From: CAWGXG01 sp963826505
GTDB lineage: Bacteria; Chloroflexota; Anaerolineae; Aggregatilineales; Aggregatilineaceae
DNA length: 64,000 nt
Direction of reading: 5' to 3'
Assembly: GCA_963826505.1 (NCBI GenBank)
Contig: CAWGXG010000005.1
Span: forward strand, 248,001 to 312,000
This document shows positions 1-8,614 of this stretch, piece after piece (the first letter of the stretch is position 1; every line of letters begins with the position of its first letter). The notes under the pieces were generated by a model. It was given only the letters and a program-made list of their open reading frames with translations, did not search any database and had not been told where the DNA came from. The translations under genes were made by a program, and so were the position numbers.

Positions 1-1
1 A

Positions 2-496
2 ATCCTGGCTTCTGTGGAAATCGATTGCGCACATATCTGGGAAGACATTTCCGCTACCAAGGGATCCATGGTCTCCAACGCGACGTTCAAAGAGTTCATG
101 ACCCCTTACTATAAGCAGATCACTGCTTTCCTGAAAAGCAAAGGGGTCGAAAATATCCTGGTTGACACTGATGGCAATTGTGCTAATCTGATCCCCCTAT
201 TCCTGGAAGCGGGCGTGACTGGACTCTATCCGATGGAAGTCAGCGCTGGGATGAATGTTGTTCAGGCTCGCAAAGATTTCCCCGATCTCCAAATCATGGG
301 CGGTGTGCCAAAATACGATATGGCTTTGGGACCACAAGCCGTTGATAAGTTCTTGGAACCCGTCGCCGGTCTGTTGGAGCAAGGGGGATACATTCCCTTT
401 GGCGACCATTGCATTTCGCCCGGCGTGAGTTGGGAACAGTTCAAGTATTACCGTGAACGCCTCAACGAATTAATCGACAGCAAAGGGAAGTACTAG
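2..496 (+). CDS. URO-D-fold (uroporphyrinogen decarboxylase family) protein, C-terminal part
   Basis: The reading frame is open from the first bases of the window, so the N-terminus lies upstream. About 164 residues remain. They resemble the C-terminal half of the URO-D/MtaA-type TIM barrel: a strand ending VDTDGN, then GLYPMEV, a GGV turn and a GDHCISPGV segment near the end. The HxCG zinc motif of cobalamin methyltransferases is not present (a VDTDG stretch takes its place), so the protein is unlikely to be a standard MtaA or a heme-pathway HemE. It is followed 44 bp later by the rhamnose mutarotase and then by a second URO-D-fold gene, suggesting one sugar-related operon. The substrate is unknown. 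Confidence 0.75.
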   Translation: MLASVEIDCAHIWEDISATKGSMVSNATFKEFMTPYYKQITAFLKSKGVENILVDTDGNCANLIPLFLEAGVTGLYPMEVSAGMNVVQARKDFPDLQIMGGVPKYDMALGPQAVDKFLEPVAGLLEQGGYIPFGDHCISPGVSWEQFKYYRERLNELIDSKGKY

Positions 497-540
497 ACCA
501 CTGGTATCACACGGCAGGCAATAACAGGGGATTACACGTC

Positions 541-864
541 ATGAAACGAATCGCATTCTTGCTCAAAGTGAAAGAAGACAAAATCGAGGACTACAAGCGT
601 CAGCACGAAAATGTGTGGCATGAGATGCTTGACGCGTTGCATAAAACGGGTTGGCATAACTATTCGCTGTTCATGCGTGACGACGGCCTGCTCTTTGGGT
701 ATTTCGAAACGCCAGACAGCTTCGAGGCCGCCTTAGAGGGAATGAGTAAGACCGAGATCAACGAGAAATGGCAGGAGTTTATGGCACCATATTTCGAGGA
801 CATCGGCGGCGCTCATGCTGACGAGAGCATGCTCCAACTCGAAGAAGTTTTCCATCTGGATTGA
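541..864 (+). CDS. rhaM: L-rhamnose mutarotase
   Basis: A 107-residue protein matching the L-rhamnose mutarotase family in length and pattern: MKRIAFLLKVKEDKIEDY at the start, the HENVWHEM segment, GWHNYSLF, and a C-terminal MLQLEEVFHLD. The family interconverts alpha and beta anomers of L-rhamnose in the cytoplasm through a dimeric ferredoxin-like fold, and the His and Tyr used in catalysis appear within the early HENVW and GWHNY stretches. An AGGGGA ribosome-binding site precedes the ATG. No rhamnose isomerase, kinase or aldolase is visible, so the rest of the pathway must be upstream of the window or the enzyme serves another 6-deoxy sugar. Its position between two URO-D-fold genes is unusual. 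Confidence 0.9.
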   Translation: MKRIAFLLKVKEDKIEDYKRQHENVWHEMLDALHKTGWHNYSLFMRDDGLLFGYFETPDSFEAALEGMSKTEINEKWQEFMAPYFEDIGGAHADESMLQLEEVFHLD

Positions 865-905
865 TCTGTTTTTGTGTAAGAACGATGGTTTGAGGAGAAA
901 ACTGA

Positions 906-2000
906 ATGAATTCAAAAGAGCGCGTCTCAACGGCTTTGCGACGAGGCGTCCCTGACCGGGTACCCGTGCAGTTTGATCTGTGCCGCTCACTGACAAATGC
1001 TTTTGGGGAGAAACTCTCTATTCCCGTGCACTATACGACATCTTACTTTGAAGATTTGACCTATCGCATTTCGGCCAATGAGCTGCGTGTCGCCATGGGC
1101 AGCGACTGTGTAGTCGTGGGAGGGGGCCTGCCATCAGGCTATGCTCATCCCACCACTGATGATGGGTGCATCATCAACGAATTCGGAATGAAGATGCGCC
1201 AGGGCCCGCTTTATATGGAAGTGATCGAAGCGCCATTGGCAGATGTGACTTCGGCAAAGACTGTCAACGAATTCCCATTCCCAGATCCACTGGCTGACGG
1301 TCGTTTTGAGGATGCCATGAAGTATATCGAACAATACAAAGATGATTACTTCATCATCGGCGATCTCGAACTGACTATGTTCGAAATGTCCTGGCACATG
1401 GTGGGACTGGAAAAGTTCTTGATCGACATGTCGATGGGCGAAGAATATGTTGACGCCTTATTCGATCGTGTGCTGGCGTTTACCATCGGCATCGGCAAAA
1501 AACTGGTTGAATTAGGCGTCGACGCAATCTGGACCGGTGACGATATTGGCGCACAAAACAACATGTTGATTTCGCCACGTATGTGGCGTAAATACTTCAA
1601 ACCGCGTCACGGGGAATTGTTCCAGGAACTGAAAGCGACTAATCCGGATGTACTCATCGCTTATCACAGCGACGGAGTTGTCGCGCCAGTATTGAATGAA
1701 CTGATTGAAATCGGCATGGATGTTTTCAACCCTGTGCAGCCCAATGTGCCCGGACATGATCCTGAAGAGTTGAAATCCAAGTTTGGCGACCAAGTTGCGT
1801 TTTGGGGCGCGATTGACCAGCAGCATCTGCTGCCGCAAGGCACCCCCGAAGAGATTGAAGCGGATGTAGCTGCCAAAATCAGGGTGTTGGGAGCAGGCGG
1901 CGGCTATATGTGTTCGCCCGCGCACATTATCCAGTCTGATGTCTCGATCGTCAACGTGGAAGCGTTCATAGATTCTGTGAAGAAACACGGGGTATATTGA
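906..2000 (+). CDS. URO-D-fold protein (uroporphyrinogen decarboxylase family)
   Basis: A 364-residue protein opening with the MNSKERVSTALRRGVPDRVP signature of the MtaA/URO-D superfamily. A GDLELTMFEM segment, a WTGDDIGAQ strand, YHSDG and a late GGGYMCSPAHII motif follow. Proteins of this group include corrinoid methyltransferases, but the Zn-binding HxC is HSD here, so methyl transfer is not certain. It lies 41 bp after the mutarotase on the same strand, with a GAGG-type ribosome-binding site. Together with the partial paralogue at the window start it suggests a duplicated pair acting on a carbohydrate-derived, perhaps methylated, substrate. It is not a heme-biosynthesis hemE by context. 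Confidence 0.8.
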   Translation: MNSKERVSTALRRGVPDRVPVQFDLCRSLTNAFGEKLSIPVHYTTSYFEDLTYRISANELRVAMGSDCVVVGGGLPSGYAHPTTDDGCIINEFGMKMRQGPLYMEVIEAPLADVTSAKTVNEFPFPDPLADGRFEDAMKYIEQYKDDYFIIGDLELTMFEMSWHMVGLEKFLIDMSMGEEYVDALFDRVLAFTIGIGKKLVELGVDAIWTGDDIGAQNNMLISPRMWRKYFKPRHGELFQELKATNPDVLIAYHSDGVVAPVLNELIEIGMDVFNPVQPNVPGHDPEELKSKFGDQVAFWGAIDQQHLLPQGTPEEIEADVAAKIRVLGAGGGYMCSPAHIIQSDVSIVNVEAFIDSVKKHGVY

Positions 2001-2242
2001 TCACAGAGGTTGCGGGGTCCTCTAATCGAATGATCGCTACTGCGGTGGGGGTGACTTAACTGATCTCCGCGTGAAATCGACGTTCAAGTAACCGGTGAGC
2101 AGGTGTGATGCAAGCCACCTGAAACTGGTAGTCCGACAAGCGGCTGCCAGGGCGTTTACAGTTGTCGTCAAATTGATTGGATTGTTCTGCCTGATTTCGA
2201 TCGGATATGTGGTGTAGCCCGCACGTCTGAACCCAAACTCGC

Positions 2243-5200
2243 TCAATTCAGCGCGAAGGTGATCGCTTGCTCGGTGGTCATCGCCGCGCCTTTTGACCAT
2301 TCCAATTCAAACACTGCATCGCCAAGTTGAGCGCGTAACCTCGTCAAAGCATCCTCATTGTCTTTCTGTTCTATGCGCTCGAGTGGTGCTCCAATGCGAA
2401 CGCGCAAAGTTTCGGCAGCCGCCAACAGTTGAACGGCTAGTTCGTAGCGTTTTTCTATTTCGTTGATCTGGGCAAGCTGTTCAAACGAGTAGGCATATCC
2501 TCGCAGCAGTCCCAGATGGCGGCGAATGCGCAGCGATTCGCAGAGTAATTCGCGGGCCTTCGCATATTCTCCCATCTCTTGAGCGACGCATCCTAGATTA
2601 TGCATCGCCAGGGCGACACCGCGCTGGTAACCCAGCGATTGATAGATGTCCCGGCTTTCGAGCAATGCCTGTCGGGCTGCCGCGTACTGGTGCGTCTCCA
2701 ACAAATCTGCGCCAAGAAGGTTAAGGGCCGTTGCGAGTTCAAGCGGACTCTCCAGTTCGCGCCACAGCGCTACGCTTGAAAGCTCGTATTGAATTGCCGC
2801 TTCACTTTCACCTTTCGTATACACACAACTTATCGCCAACAACTGTTTGCCTTTCGCCATCCCGGCCGTATAAGAAATATGCTCGGCCATCTGTAGCGCT
2901 TCTTCGATCTGCTGTTGCAGATGCATGAGTTCACCGGAGTAGCGAGCCAGATCGCAATACACCAACCGAGCATCGATCTCTCCCTGCTGATCTCCAAGTT
3001 CCTGAAATAACTGCTGCGCTTGTCGAGCGCACTGCAATCCATAATCAAAATCGGAGATCGCCGAGGACAGGTCAGCCGCGGTCAGCAGGGCGTGTCCCCG
3101 CTGAAGCGAAACTGACCCCTTTGAATCCTCCAATGTCTGTTGGAGCCAGCGGCGGCCTTCATGGAAAAAGCCACCTAATTCCCAGAAATTCAGGTCCGTA
3201 CCCAACTGCGCGACCAGGGTAAGCGCCTGCTCGCTATCGTGAGCAAGCAGCCATTCGAACGCACGCCGCAAGTTATCGTGGTCGTCCTGGAGAGTACGCA
3301 GCCGTTCGGGGAGCGTCTGCCCGGCCCGGTTCTCAGCCGACCGGGAGACGAGCTGCGCATAATAGCGGGCATGACGTTCCAGCGCATCCGCCTCATAATC
3401 GCTGCCGCGCAGCTGCGTCCGCGCAAACTGGCGGATGGTTTCGTGCATGCTGTAGCGCCGGCGCTCGGCATCATTTCCAAAGACTACAAGCGAGTGGTCA
3501 ACCAACTCGGCCAGCACCTCGGCGCACGGCTCACCAGGGGCGTTGACCGCCTCGGCGGCTTCCAATGTCCACCCGCCGGCAAAGACCGCCAACCGGCGCA
3601 AGACCGAGCGCTCCTGGGTGCTCAAGAGTCCGTAGGACCAGTCAATCAGGGTGCGCAACGTGCGCTGGCGCGGTATGGCTTCGGTCGCCTGCTTATTCAG
3701 CCAGGCAAAGCGCTGGCCCAGCCGGTCAGCGATCGCTTCGACGGGCAGCGCGCGGGCTTGCGCGGCAGCGATTTCGATCGCCAATGGGATACCGTCTAGC
3801 TGTTGGCAGATACGAGCAACCGCCATGATATTTGCATCAGTGAGCGTGAAAGAGAGCAGCGATTGCGTGGCGCGGTCGGTGAATAGCTGCACTGAGTCAA
3901 AGCTCAGCGAGTCCGCAACCGTGAGTTGTTCCGCGCCTTCGATTGCCGGGGTGGTAAAGGGTTCCAGCCGGATCACGTGCTCCTCCTCCAGATGAAGCGG
4001 GATGAGGCTCGTCGCCAGTACAGTCAGCCCTGCGGCGTCGCGGCAGAGCGTTTGGACGAGGCGCGCGCAGGCTTTCGCCAGGTGTTCGCAGTTATCCAGT
4101 ACCAGGAGCATCGTCTTGTCGCGCAAGTAATCCAGAATCGCGCCGGTAGACGAGCGACCGGTATTGGTGGGCAAACGCAACGCCACCGCGACCGCGTCGT
4201 CCACAGCGCTTCCATCGGCAACGCCCGCCAATTTAACGAAGCAGATGTCATGGGCAAACACGCCTGCCATGCGGTGAGCGACCTCGATCGCCAGGCGTGT
4301 CTTGCCGACGCCGCCTGGTCCCGTCAAGGTCACCAGCCTGACCGTTCGACGCGACAGAAGATCGACCAGCCGTGCAGATTCGTGCTGGCGCCCAAAAAAG
4401 CGCGTAAGAACGGGCGGGAGAGCAGCCTGCGTTGAATACGACTCGAATGGCGCGCGGGCGCGGATCTGTTCGGCCAGCGTCACGGTTTCGACGGCGGGCG
4501 CCAGGCCAAGCTCGGTTGCCAGCACTCGGCGAAAAGTATCGTAGACGTCCAATGCGGCGCTGCGCTGATCCGCCCGCGCAAGCACGCGCATCAATTGGCG
4601 ATAGGCGGCTTCGCTCAGCGGGTCATGATCGAGCAGACGGCGTATAGTGCGTTCGGCTTCAGCCAACTGTCCGGCACGTTCGTGAAACACAGCCAGCTGT
4701 TCCAGGGCCGCCGTCACCTGCACCTGGAAGTGTTGGCGCTGCATGAGGAGCCACTCGTCGAACTGCAGGCAATTGGCGAGTGAGAATTCGTCCAAGAATT
4801 CACCCCGCACCAAATCAAGCGCCTCGGTCAGCCATGCGGCACATTCCGAGCAATCGTGTGGATCGGAGTGCGGATGGAGGCGGCAGGCCTCGATCAAGCT
4901 ATGAAAGCGTGCCACATCCAGTTCGTGATCGCTGAGTGGGTTGAAGCACAAAGCGAGCCTATCGCCGATCAAATAGGGTTGCTCGGCGGAAGCGCTCGTT
5001 CCCAGCGCTTTCTGGAGATATGCCCAGGTCACACGGAGATTGTTTTGAGCAGCCGCAGTCGGCAAGTCGGGCCACAGCAAGCCAAGCAAAAACTCACGGC
5101 TGTGGGCGTGGTCCGACTCGATCAGAAGATAGGCCAGCAGACCGATCGCCTTGCGGTTGGTGAGGGTGATCGTGCCCGACTGGCGATGCTTGATCTGCAG

Positions 5201-5332
5201 TTGGCCGAGTAGAGAAAGAATTAATCCAGCCAATATCGTCCCAAATAATGATGGATTAATGGGCGGCTCGCTAAAGTACCAATATATCACAACGAACAAA
5301 AAACACCATTTGTTCTGCACTTCGATATGCAT
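2243..5332 (-). CDS. BTAD / NB-ARC / TPR transcriptional regulator (AfsR-SARP-like)
   Basis: About 1,000 residues. In order: a winged-helix DNA-binding segment (LSLLGQLQIK then NRKAIGLLAYLL), a BTAD helical domain rich in RLLDHDPLSEAAYRQLM-type repeats, an NB-ARC ATPase with Walker A GPGGVGKTRLA and Walker B LLVLDNCEHL, a winged-helix relay, and C-terminal TPR repeats. Such proteins are signal-integrating activators. The gene is divergent from the SnoaL-like gene at 5362, a likely target. The start is uncertain. The ATG at 5332 adds a hydrophobic stretch of about 30 residues not typical of the family and would cover the intergenic palindrome at 5294-5315. A TTG at 5233, preceded by GGGA, gives a more usual N-terminus. 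Confidence 0.85.
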   Translation of the reverse strand: MHIEVQNKWCFLFVVIYWYFSEPPINPSLFGTILAGLILSLLGQLQIKHRQSGTITLTNRKAIGLLAYLLIESDHAHSREFLLGLLWPDLPTAAAQNNLRVTWAYLQKALGTSASAEQPYLIGDRLALCFNPLSDHELDVARFHSLIEACRLHPHSDPHDCSECAAWLTEALDLVRGEFLDEFSLANCLQFDEWLLMQRQHFQVQVTAALEQLAVFHERAGQLAEAERTIRRLLDHDPLSEAAYRQLMRVLARADQRSAALDVYDTFRRVLATELGLAPAVETVTLAEQIRARAPFESYSTQAALPPVLTRFFGRQHESARLVDLLSRRTVRLVTLTGPGGVGKTRLAIEVAHRMAGVFAHDICFVKLAGVADGSAVDDAVAVALRLPTNTGRSSTGAILDYLRDKTMLLVLDNCEHLAKACARLVQTLCRDAAGLTVLATSLIPLHLEEEHVIRLEPFTTPAIEGAEQLTVADSLSFDSVQLFTDRATQSLLSFTLTDANIMAVARICQQLDGIPLAIEIAAAQARALPVEAIADRLGQRFAWLNKQATEAIPRQRTLRTLIDWSYGLLSTQERSVLRRLAVFAGGWTLEAAEAVNAPGEPCAEVLAELVDHSLVVFGNDAERRRYSMHETIRQFARTQLRGSDYEADALERHARYYAQLVSRSAENRAGQTLPERLRTLQDDHDNLRRAFEWLLAHDSEQALTLVAQLGTDLNFWELGGFFHEGRRWLQQTLEDSKGSVSLQRGHALLTAADLSSAISDFDYGLQCARQAQQLFQELGDQQGEIDARLVYCDLARYSGELMHLQQQIEEALQMAEHISYTAGMAKGKQLLAISCVYTKGESEAAIQYELSSVALWRELESPLELATALNLLGADLLETHQYAAARQALLESRDIYQSLGYQRGVALAMHNLGCVAQEMGEYAKARELLCESLRIRRHLGLLRGYAYSFEQLAQINEIEKRYELAVQLLAAAETLRVRIGAPLERIEQKDNEDALTRLRAQLGDAVFELEWSKGAAMTTEQAITFALN
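5294..5315. promoter_or_regulatory. Inverted repeat in the divergent intergenic region
   Basis: GAACAAA (5294-5300) and TTTGTTC (5309-5315) are perfect 7-bp arms with an 8-bp spacer. They lie about 47 bp upstream of the SnoaL-like gene and upstream of the likely internal start of the BTAD regulator. The placement suits an operator for the regulator, but this is inference from symmetry and position only. Confidence 0.4.
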
Positions 5333-5361
5333 CGCAGCCCACACAAAAAAGGAGAACAACC

Positions 5362-5766
5362 ATGTCAACAGAACAGAACAAAACAGTCGTCCGCCGATTT
5401 ATGATGGAGGCATTGACCGGTCGCAATTTGAGCGTGGCCGACGAGGTGTTGGCACCGAACTACTTGAACCGCATGACAGGCTCCGATCTGGCTGGCTTCA
5501 AGCAGATGCTCACCGGTATGAGCGCTGCTCTCACCCTCGTTCGGTTTGAAATCGAGGACCTGATAGCCGAAGGGGATGCGGTAGTGGCTCGCTGGACGAT
5601 GGAAGCCACCCACACCGGTTCGCTGATGGGAGAGTCACCCACGGGGAAGACGATTTCGTCTCGCGGTCTGACGTACTACCGTCTGGTTAACGGCCAGATC
5701 GTGGAAGACGATCCGATTTCGACGCCCGATATGTTGCAGTTACTCGGCATCCGGGTGTCCGCGTAG
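5362..5766 (+). CDS. SnoaL-like / ester cyclase family protein
   Basis: 134 residues with the NTF2-like SnoaL pattern: an N-terminal VVRRFMMEAL helix, LAPNYLNR, a central FEIEDLIAEGDAVVARWTM strand pair and GLTYYRLVNGQIVEDD near the end. Family members are small alpha+beta barrels, some catalysing aldol cyclisation in polyketide pathways; most bacterial ones have no assigned substrate. The start ATG follows a clear AAAAGGAG site. It is the first gene after the divergent regulator and is followed by a second SnoaL-like paralogue, so the two are probably co-transcribed. Confidence 0.8.
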   Translation: MSTEQNKTVVRRFMMEALTGRNLSVADEVLAPNYLNRMTGSDLAGFKQMLTGMSAALTLVRFEIEDLIAEGDAVVARWTMEATHTGSLMGESPTGKTISSRGLTYYRLVNGQIVEDDPISTPDMLQLLGIRVSA

Positions 5767-5852
5767 CCCAGTCGATAGGTGGATTCAGGCCTGGCGGCCA
5801 CCTTTGACCACGCGCAGGTGGCCGCTATATGTAGCATCCCAAGGAGAACATC

Positions 5853-6272
5853 ATGGATCACACTAGTTCAATACAGCGCCTCTACGACTTTATCAACGCT
5901 GGTGACATCGATGGTTTCGGCCGACAGCTCGCCGATAACTTCGTCGAGCACAACGAAGTGCCGGGAATCCCGCCGACGAAGGCCGGCGTGCTCCTGTACT
6001 TCCAGGCGTTGGTCGCAGCGTTTCCGGACTTGCAGATGGATGTTGAAGATGTCATTGCGGGCGGCGACAAGGCCGTTGCGCGTGTGAGGATAACTGGGAC
6101 GCACGTTGGTGAGTTCATGGGGATACCCGCAACGGGCCTGCCCTTCTCCGTAGATCTCATCGACATCACGCGTTTTGGCAATGACGGACTGGCACGCGAG
6201 CACTGGGGCGTGGTCGACCAGCTCACTTTGATGCAGCAGCTTGGTGTAATCCCAACCATGCCATCGGCTTAG
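5853..6272 (+). CDS. SnoaL-like / ester cyclase family protein (paralogue)
   Basis: 139 residues, the same NTF2-like fold as the preceding gene: IQRLYDFINAGDIDGF at the N-terminus, DNFVEHNEVPG, FPDLQMDVEDVIAGGDKA and a RVRITGTHVGEFMGI strand, ending in a REHWGVVDQ segment typical of this family. The ATG is preceded by CAAGGAG. Function is not known beyond the family. The REHWG-type C-terminus is conserved among small ester cyclases and differs from the upstream copy, so the two are diverged rather than a fresh duplication. Confidence 0.8.
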   Translation: MDHTSSIQRLYDFINAGDIDGFGRQLADNFVEHNEVPGIPPTKAGVLLYFQALVAAFPDLQMDVEDVIAGGDKAVARVRITGTHVGEFMGIPATGLPFSVDLIDITRFGNDGLAREHWGVVDQLTLMQQLGVIPTMPSA

Positions 6273-6311
6273 CCTGCGGCAGGAGGGAACCTTCCTCAAG
6301 GAGAGTATGAC

Positions 6312-6605
6312 ATGGCAATCAAAGTGATTGTTGAGTTACAGGCCAAACCAGGCAAACGGGTTGAGCTTAAGAATTTGCTCGAAAGCGTTGCGGTGACATT
6401 AGGACCGCGCGAGCCCGGTTTCCTGGGGAGTGTGCGCTACGAGGTGCTCGACAACCCCAACATATTGGTCGAAATTGCCGACTGGGAGTCGGCCGAGGTG
6501 CGGGCGGCCGCGATGCAGGAGGCTATGGCCAGTGGAGTTTATGCGCCGCTGGGAGAACTGCTCGCCGCGCCATTCCGGGCGACAGTCATCAGTCCACTAC
6601 CCTGA
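6312..6605 (+). CDS. Antibiotic biosynthesis monooxygenase (ABM) domain protein
   Basis: 97 residues forming one ferredoxin-like ABM domain: IKVIVELQAKPGKRVELKN, then GFLGSVRYEVLDNP and LVEIADWESAEVRAA. Members include YgiN-type quinol monooxygenases and cofactor-free oxygenases that work as dimers. The start is supported by CAAGGAG just upstream, and the gene is 39 bp after the SnoaL-like gene. Together with the SnoaL-like proteins it may act on small aromatic or quinone-type compounds, but no substrate is visible. Confidence 0.75.
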   Translation: MAIKVIVELQAKPGKRVELKNLLESVAVTLGPREPGFLGSVRYEVLDNPNILVEIADWESAEVRAAAMQEAMASGVYAPLGELLAAPFRATVISPLP

Positions 6606-6644
6606 TCCATGCGTGCATCCCAAACAGTGAAGGAGGTTACTTCA

Positions 6645-7196
6645 ATGTCAACCAAAAGCAACAGCGCCACCGCCCGCCGTTTCCACGATGCCATCGCTGC
6701 CGGTAATCTCGATGGGACGATTCCTGCCAAGCGCAATTCGCTCCTTCGTTTCATTGCGCTTGGCGGCCTGTTCATTTTTGTAACCCAGTCTCTCCACATG
6801 TGGATCGTTCAAACGCTCATTCACGACACTCCGTATATCGTCACCTGGCAATATATCGCCAGCGGCGCAAAAGGCGTTTCTGCATTTACAGGCGGAAACA
6901 GCGCTGCCCTGCTTGGGATATTCTTGCACCTGCTCATATCCCTGGGAATTGCGAGTGTTTTCTTCCTGAGCACCGCCCGCGTTCCCCTCCTGCGCCGTCA
7001 CGTCATCGCTGGTGCGCTCCTGTATGGGATTGGCGTCTGGTTTGTCATGCACAGGATTGTCACACCTCTGAGCGAAACACCCCCGATACCAGATCCAACC
7101 ACGCCGTGGCTTCTCGAGGAAATCATTGAACATATCGTATTGATCGGGTTGCCGTTAGGAATCCTTGTACGGCTCAACAGGAACATCAGACCATAG
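6645..7196 (+). CDS. Four-helix membrane protein with a SnoaL-like N-terminal leader
   Basis: 183 residues from the ATG with an excellent AAGGAGG site 8 bp upstream. Four hydrophobic segments are visible: around residues 33-55, 78-106, 116-138 and 154-176. The family is not recognised with certainty. The first 25 residues (ATARRFHDAIAAGNLDG) do not look like a membrane-protein leader; they closely resemble the N-terminal helix of the SnoaL-like proteins encoded just upstream. This suggests the gene arose by deletion or fusion that joined a SnoaL start to a membrane protein. Function unknown. Confidence 0.65.
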   Translation: MSTKSNSATARRFHDAIAAGNLDGTIPAKRNSLLRFIALGGLFIFVTQSLHMWIVQTLIHDTPYIVTWQYIASGAKGVSAFTGGNSAALLGIFLHLLISLGIASVFFLSTARVPLLRRHVIAGALLYGIGVWFVMHRIVTPLSETPPIPDPTTPWLLEEIIEHIVLIGLPLGILVRLNRNIRP

Positions 7197-7768
7197 GATC
7201 ATGAAATTGCGCTACCTACCCTCCCGCCAGTCACGCCAGCCGGTCGCAAGTGTGAGTGAGTGTATCGGTCATAAGGATGTGGCGGGAGGGGGCGGCACGA
7301 CCCGTTTCGGTTCCAAACAATCGTACGCAAGTGACCTTCACATCTCAATTTGAACTCGTCGGTGCATTGAAGTTTATAGAGGGTTTCTTTGTCATGATGG
7401 GGAGAAACAGGACAGGAAGAATTTTGAGTTCGCAATGCGATTACTGGAAGCGGGCTAGCATAGTGCACCCTGCGCCCGCTGGTTTTCTCTGCGGGCACTC
7501 GAATAGATGGATGGATTCGAATTGCGTATCGTGATCAACCGATCCAATGAGGAGGGCTTCGCAGTTCTGTCCAACCGTGAGAATCCCGTGGATTGGCGTC
7601 GCGAGTCGGTGGACGCAAGGAAGACGTCTGAAGGCCGGCACACGGCTCTCAAGGGAAAATTTGACACGGGGTGCCTTAAGTCGCCCCCGCAAAGGGCTTT
7701 TCACCCTCACACCGATGCCGCCAAATATGAAGAATTAATTGCAGGCATCTTTTTCATCTGAATGTGCT
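7197..7768. other. Intergenic region without a convincing gene
   Basis: This is the space between the convergent ends of the membrane-protein gene and the minus-strand permease gene. Open frames are short and lack family signals. It holds a long 11-bp inverted repeat (separate entry) and a smaller GCCCGC/GCGGGC hairpin near 7469-7491 with no U tract. Confidence 0.6.
7219..7290. repeat. 11-bp GC-rich inverted repeat with 50-bp spacer
   Basis: CCCTCCCGCCA at 7219-7229 is the exact complement of TGGCGGGAGGG at 7280-7290. It starts 23 bp after the stop codon of the membrane-protein gene, so it may form a 3' stem in that transcript; there is no T tract for classical termination. Confidence 0.5.
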
Positions 7769-8611
7769 TCATTTTGTCGGCTTCCAGGGTAAGCCCAATG
7801 CAGCAGGCTGACTACTTAGGCTGAACATATAAGCCATCAGCGCGAGAACGTGTGGCAACCCGGCGAGTAGACTAGATGGAATGTCCACACCCCAACTCTG
7901 AAGAGCGAACTGGCTCGTGGTAGCAGCGCCAAACACCAAAGCTCCCAACAACGCCAGTTTGGGATTCCATCCCGAAAAGACTGTGACCGCATATGCGATC
8001 CAGCCTCTACCACTGACCAGGTTATTCACCCAAATACCCCGAACCATCACCAGCTCGAGCTGAGCCCCCCCTAAGGCCATCAAGATACAGCCGACGATTA
8101 AGGTCATGGCCTTAATACGATTGACTTGAATACCATTGGCATAACACTCTTCTGGTGCCTCACCAATCGCTCGAACTTGAAGTCCCCAGGTTGTTTTGTC
8201 GAGGAAGAACCAGATGATCGCCGTTAACGGCAATAGAAGCCACAACCAATAGTCGTGAGGCGCTCTGGGGACAACCGTGTTGACATAGCGTTGGCCGAGA
8301 TGATTAGTCAAAGATACGAGAAGAAACGCACCGATAAGTCCAATCAGAATCTGATTATTTACCCGCCAGACCATAAGTACCGAGAGGATAATTCCCCAGG
8401 CCGCCCCAATCAGGATCACCATACTCAAAGTAAAGAGGAAATCTCCGGTCTGGCGATTCACCCAGAACGCAGTCAAAGCGCCAATTGCCAGCACACCCTC
8501 AATGGAAAGGTTCAAGACTCCTGATCTCTCGATCAAAACCTCTCCGAGCGCAGCGTAAGCAATCGGCACCATGGCAGCCAGAACTACAGGCAAGATCGCA
8601 TTCAAATCCAT
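7769..8611 (-). CDS. ABC transporter permease, NupQ/YufQ type
   Basis: 280 residues with eight or more hydrophobic segments and the GEVLIERSGVLNLSIEGVLA stretch typical of the second permease of BMP-dependent nucleoside/nucleobase transporters. The gene begins 3 bp downstream of the sister permease and is the last gene of the long minus-strand operon. The family imports purine or pyrimidine nucleosides or related heterocycles. The matching ATPase, usually encoded between the binding protein and the permeases, is absent, so it must be supplied from elsewhere. Substrate is inferred from family and operon context only. Confidence 0.88.
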   Translation of the reverse strand: MDLNAILPVVLAAMVPIAYAALGEVLIERSGVLNLSIEGVLAIGALTAFWVNRQTGDFLFTLSMVILIGAAWGIILSVLMVWRVNNQILIGLIGAFLLVSLTNHLGQRYVNTVVPRAPHDYWLWLLLPLTAIIWFFLDKTTWGLQVRAIGEAPEECYANGIQVNRIKAMTLIVGCILMALGGAQLELVMVRGIWVNNLVSGRGWIAYAVTVFSGWNPKLALLGALVFGAATTSQFALQSWGVDIPSSLLAGLPHVLALMAYMFSLSSQPAALGLPWKPTK

Positions 8612-8614
8612 GAT

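Noticed and set aside
2001..2242. Possible terminator AGAGG/CCTCT after the URO-D gene
   Set aside because: Stem is short (5 bp) and not followed by a T tract.
2731..5212. Plus-strand open frames opposite the BTAD regulator
   Set aside because: They are antisense to a gene with clear domains and have no family features.
7507..7761. 84-codon plus-strand frame
   Set aside because: No ribosome-binding site or family pattern; convergent with the permease gene.
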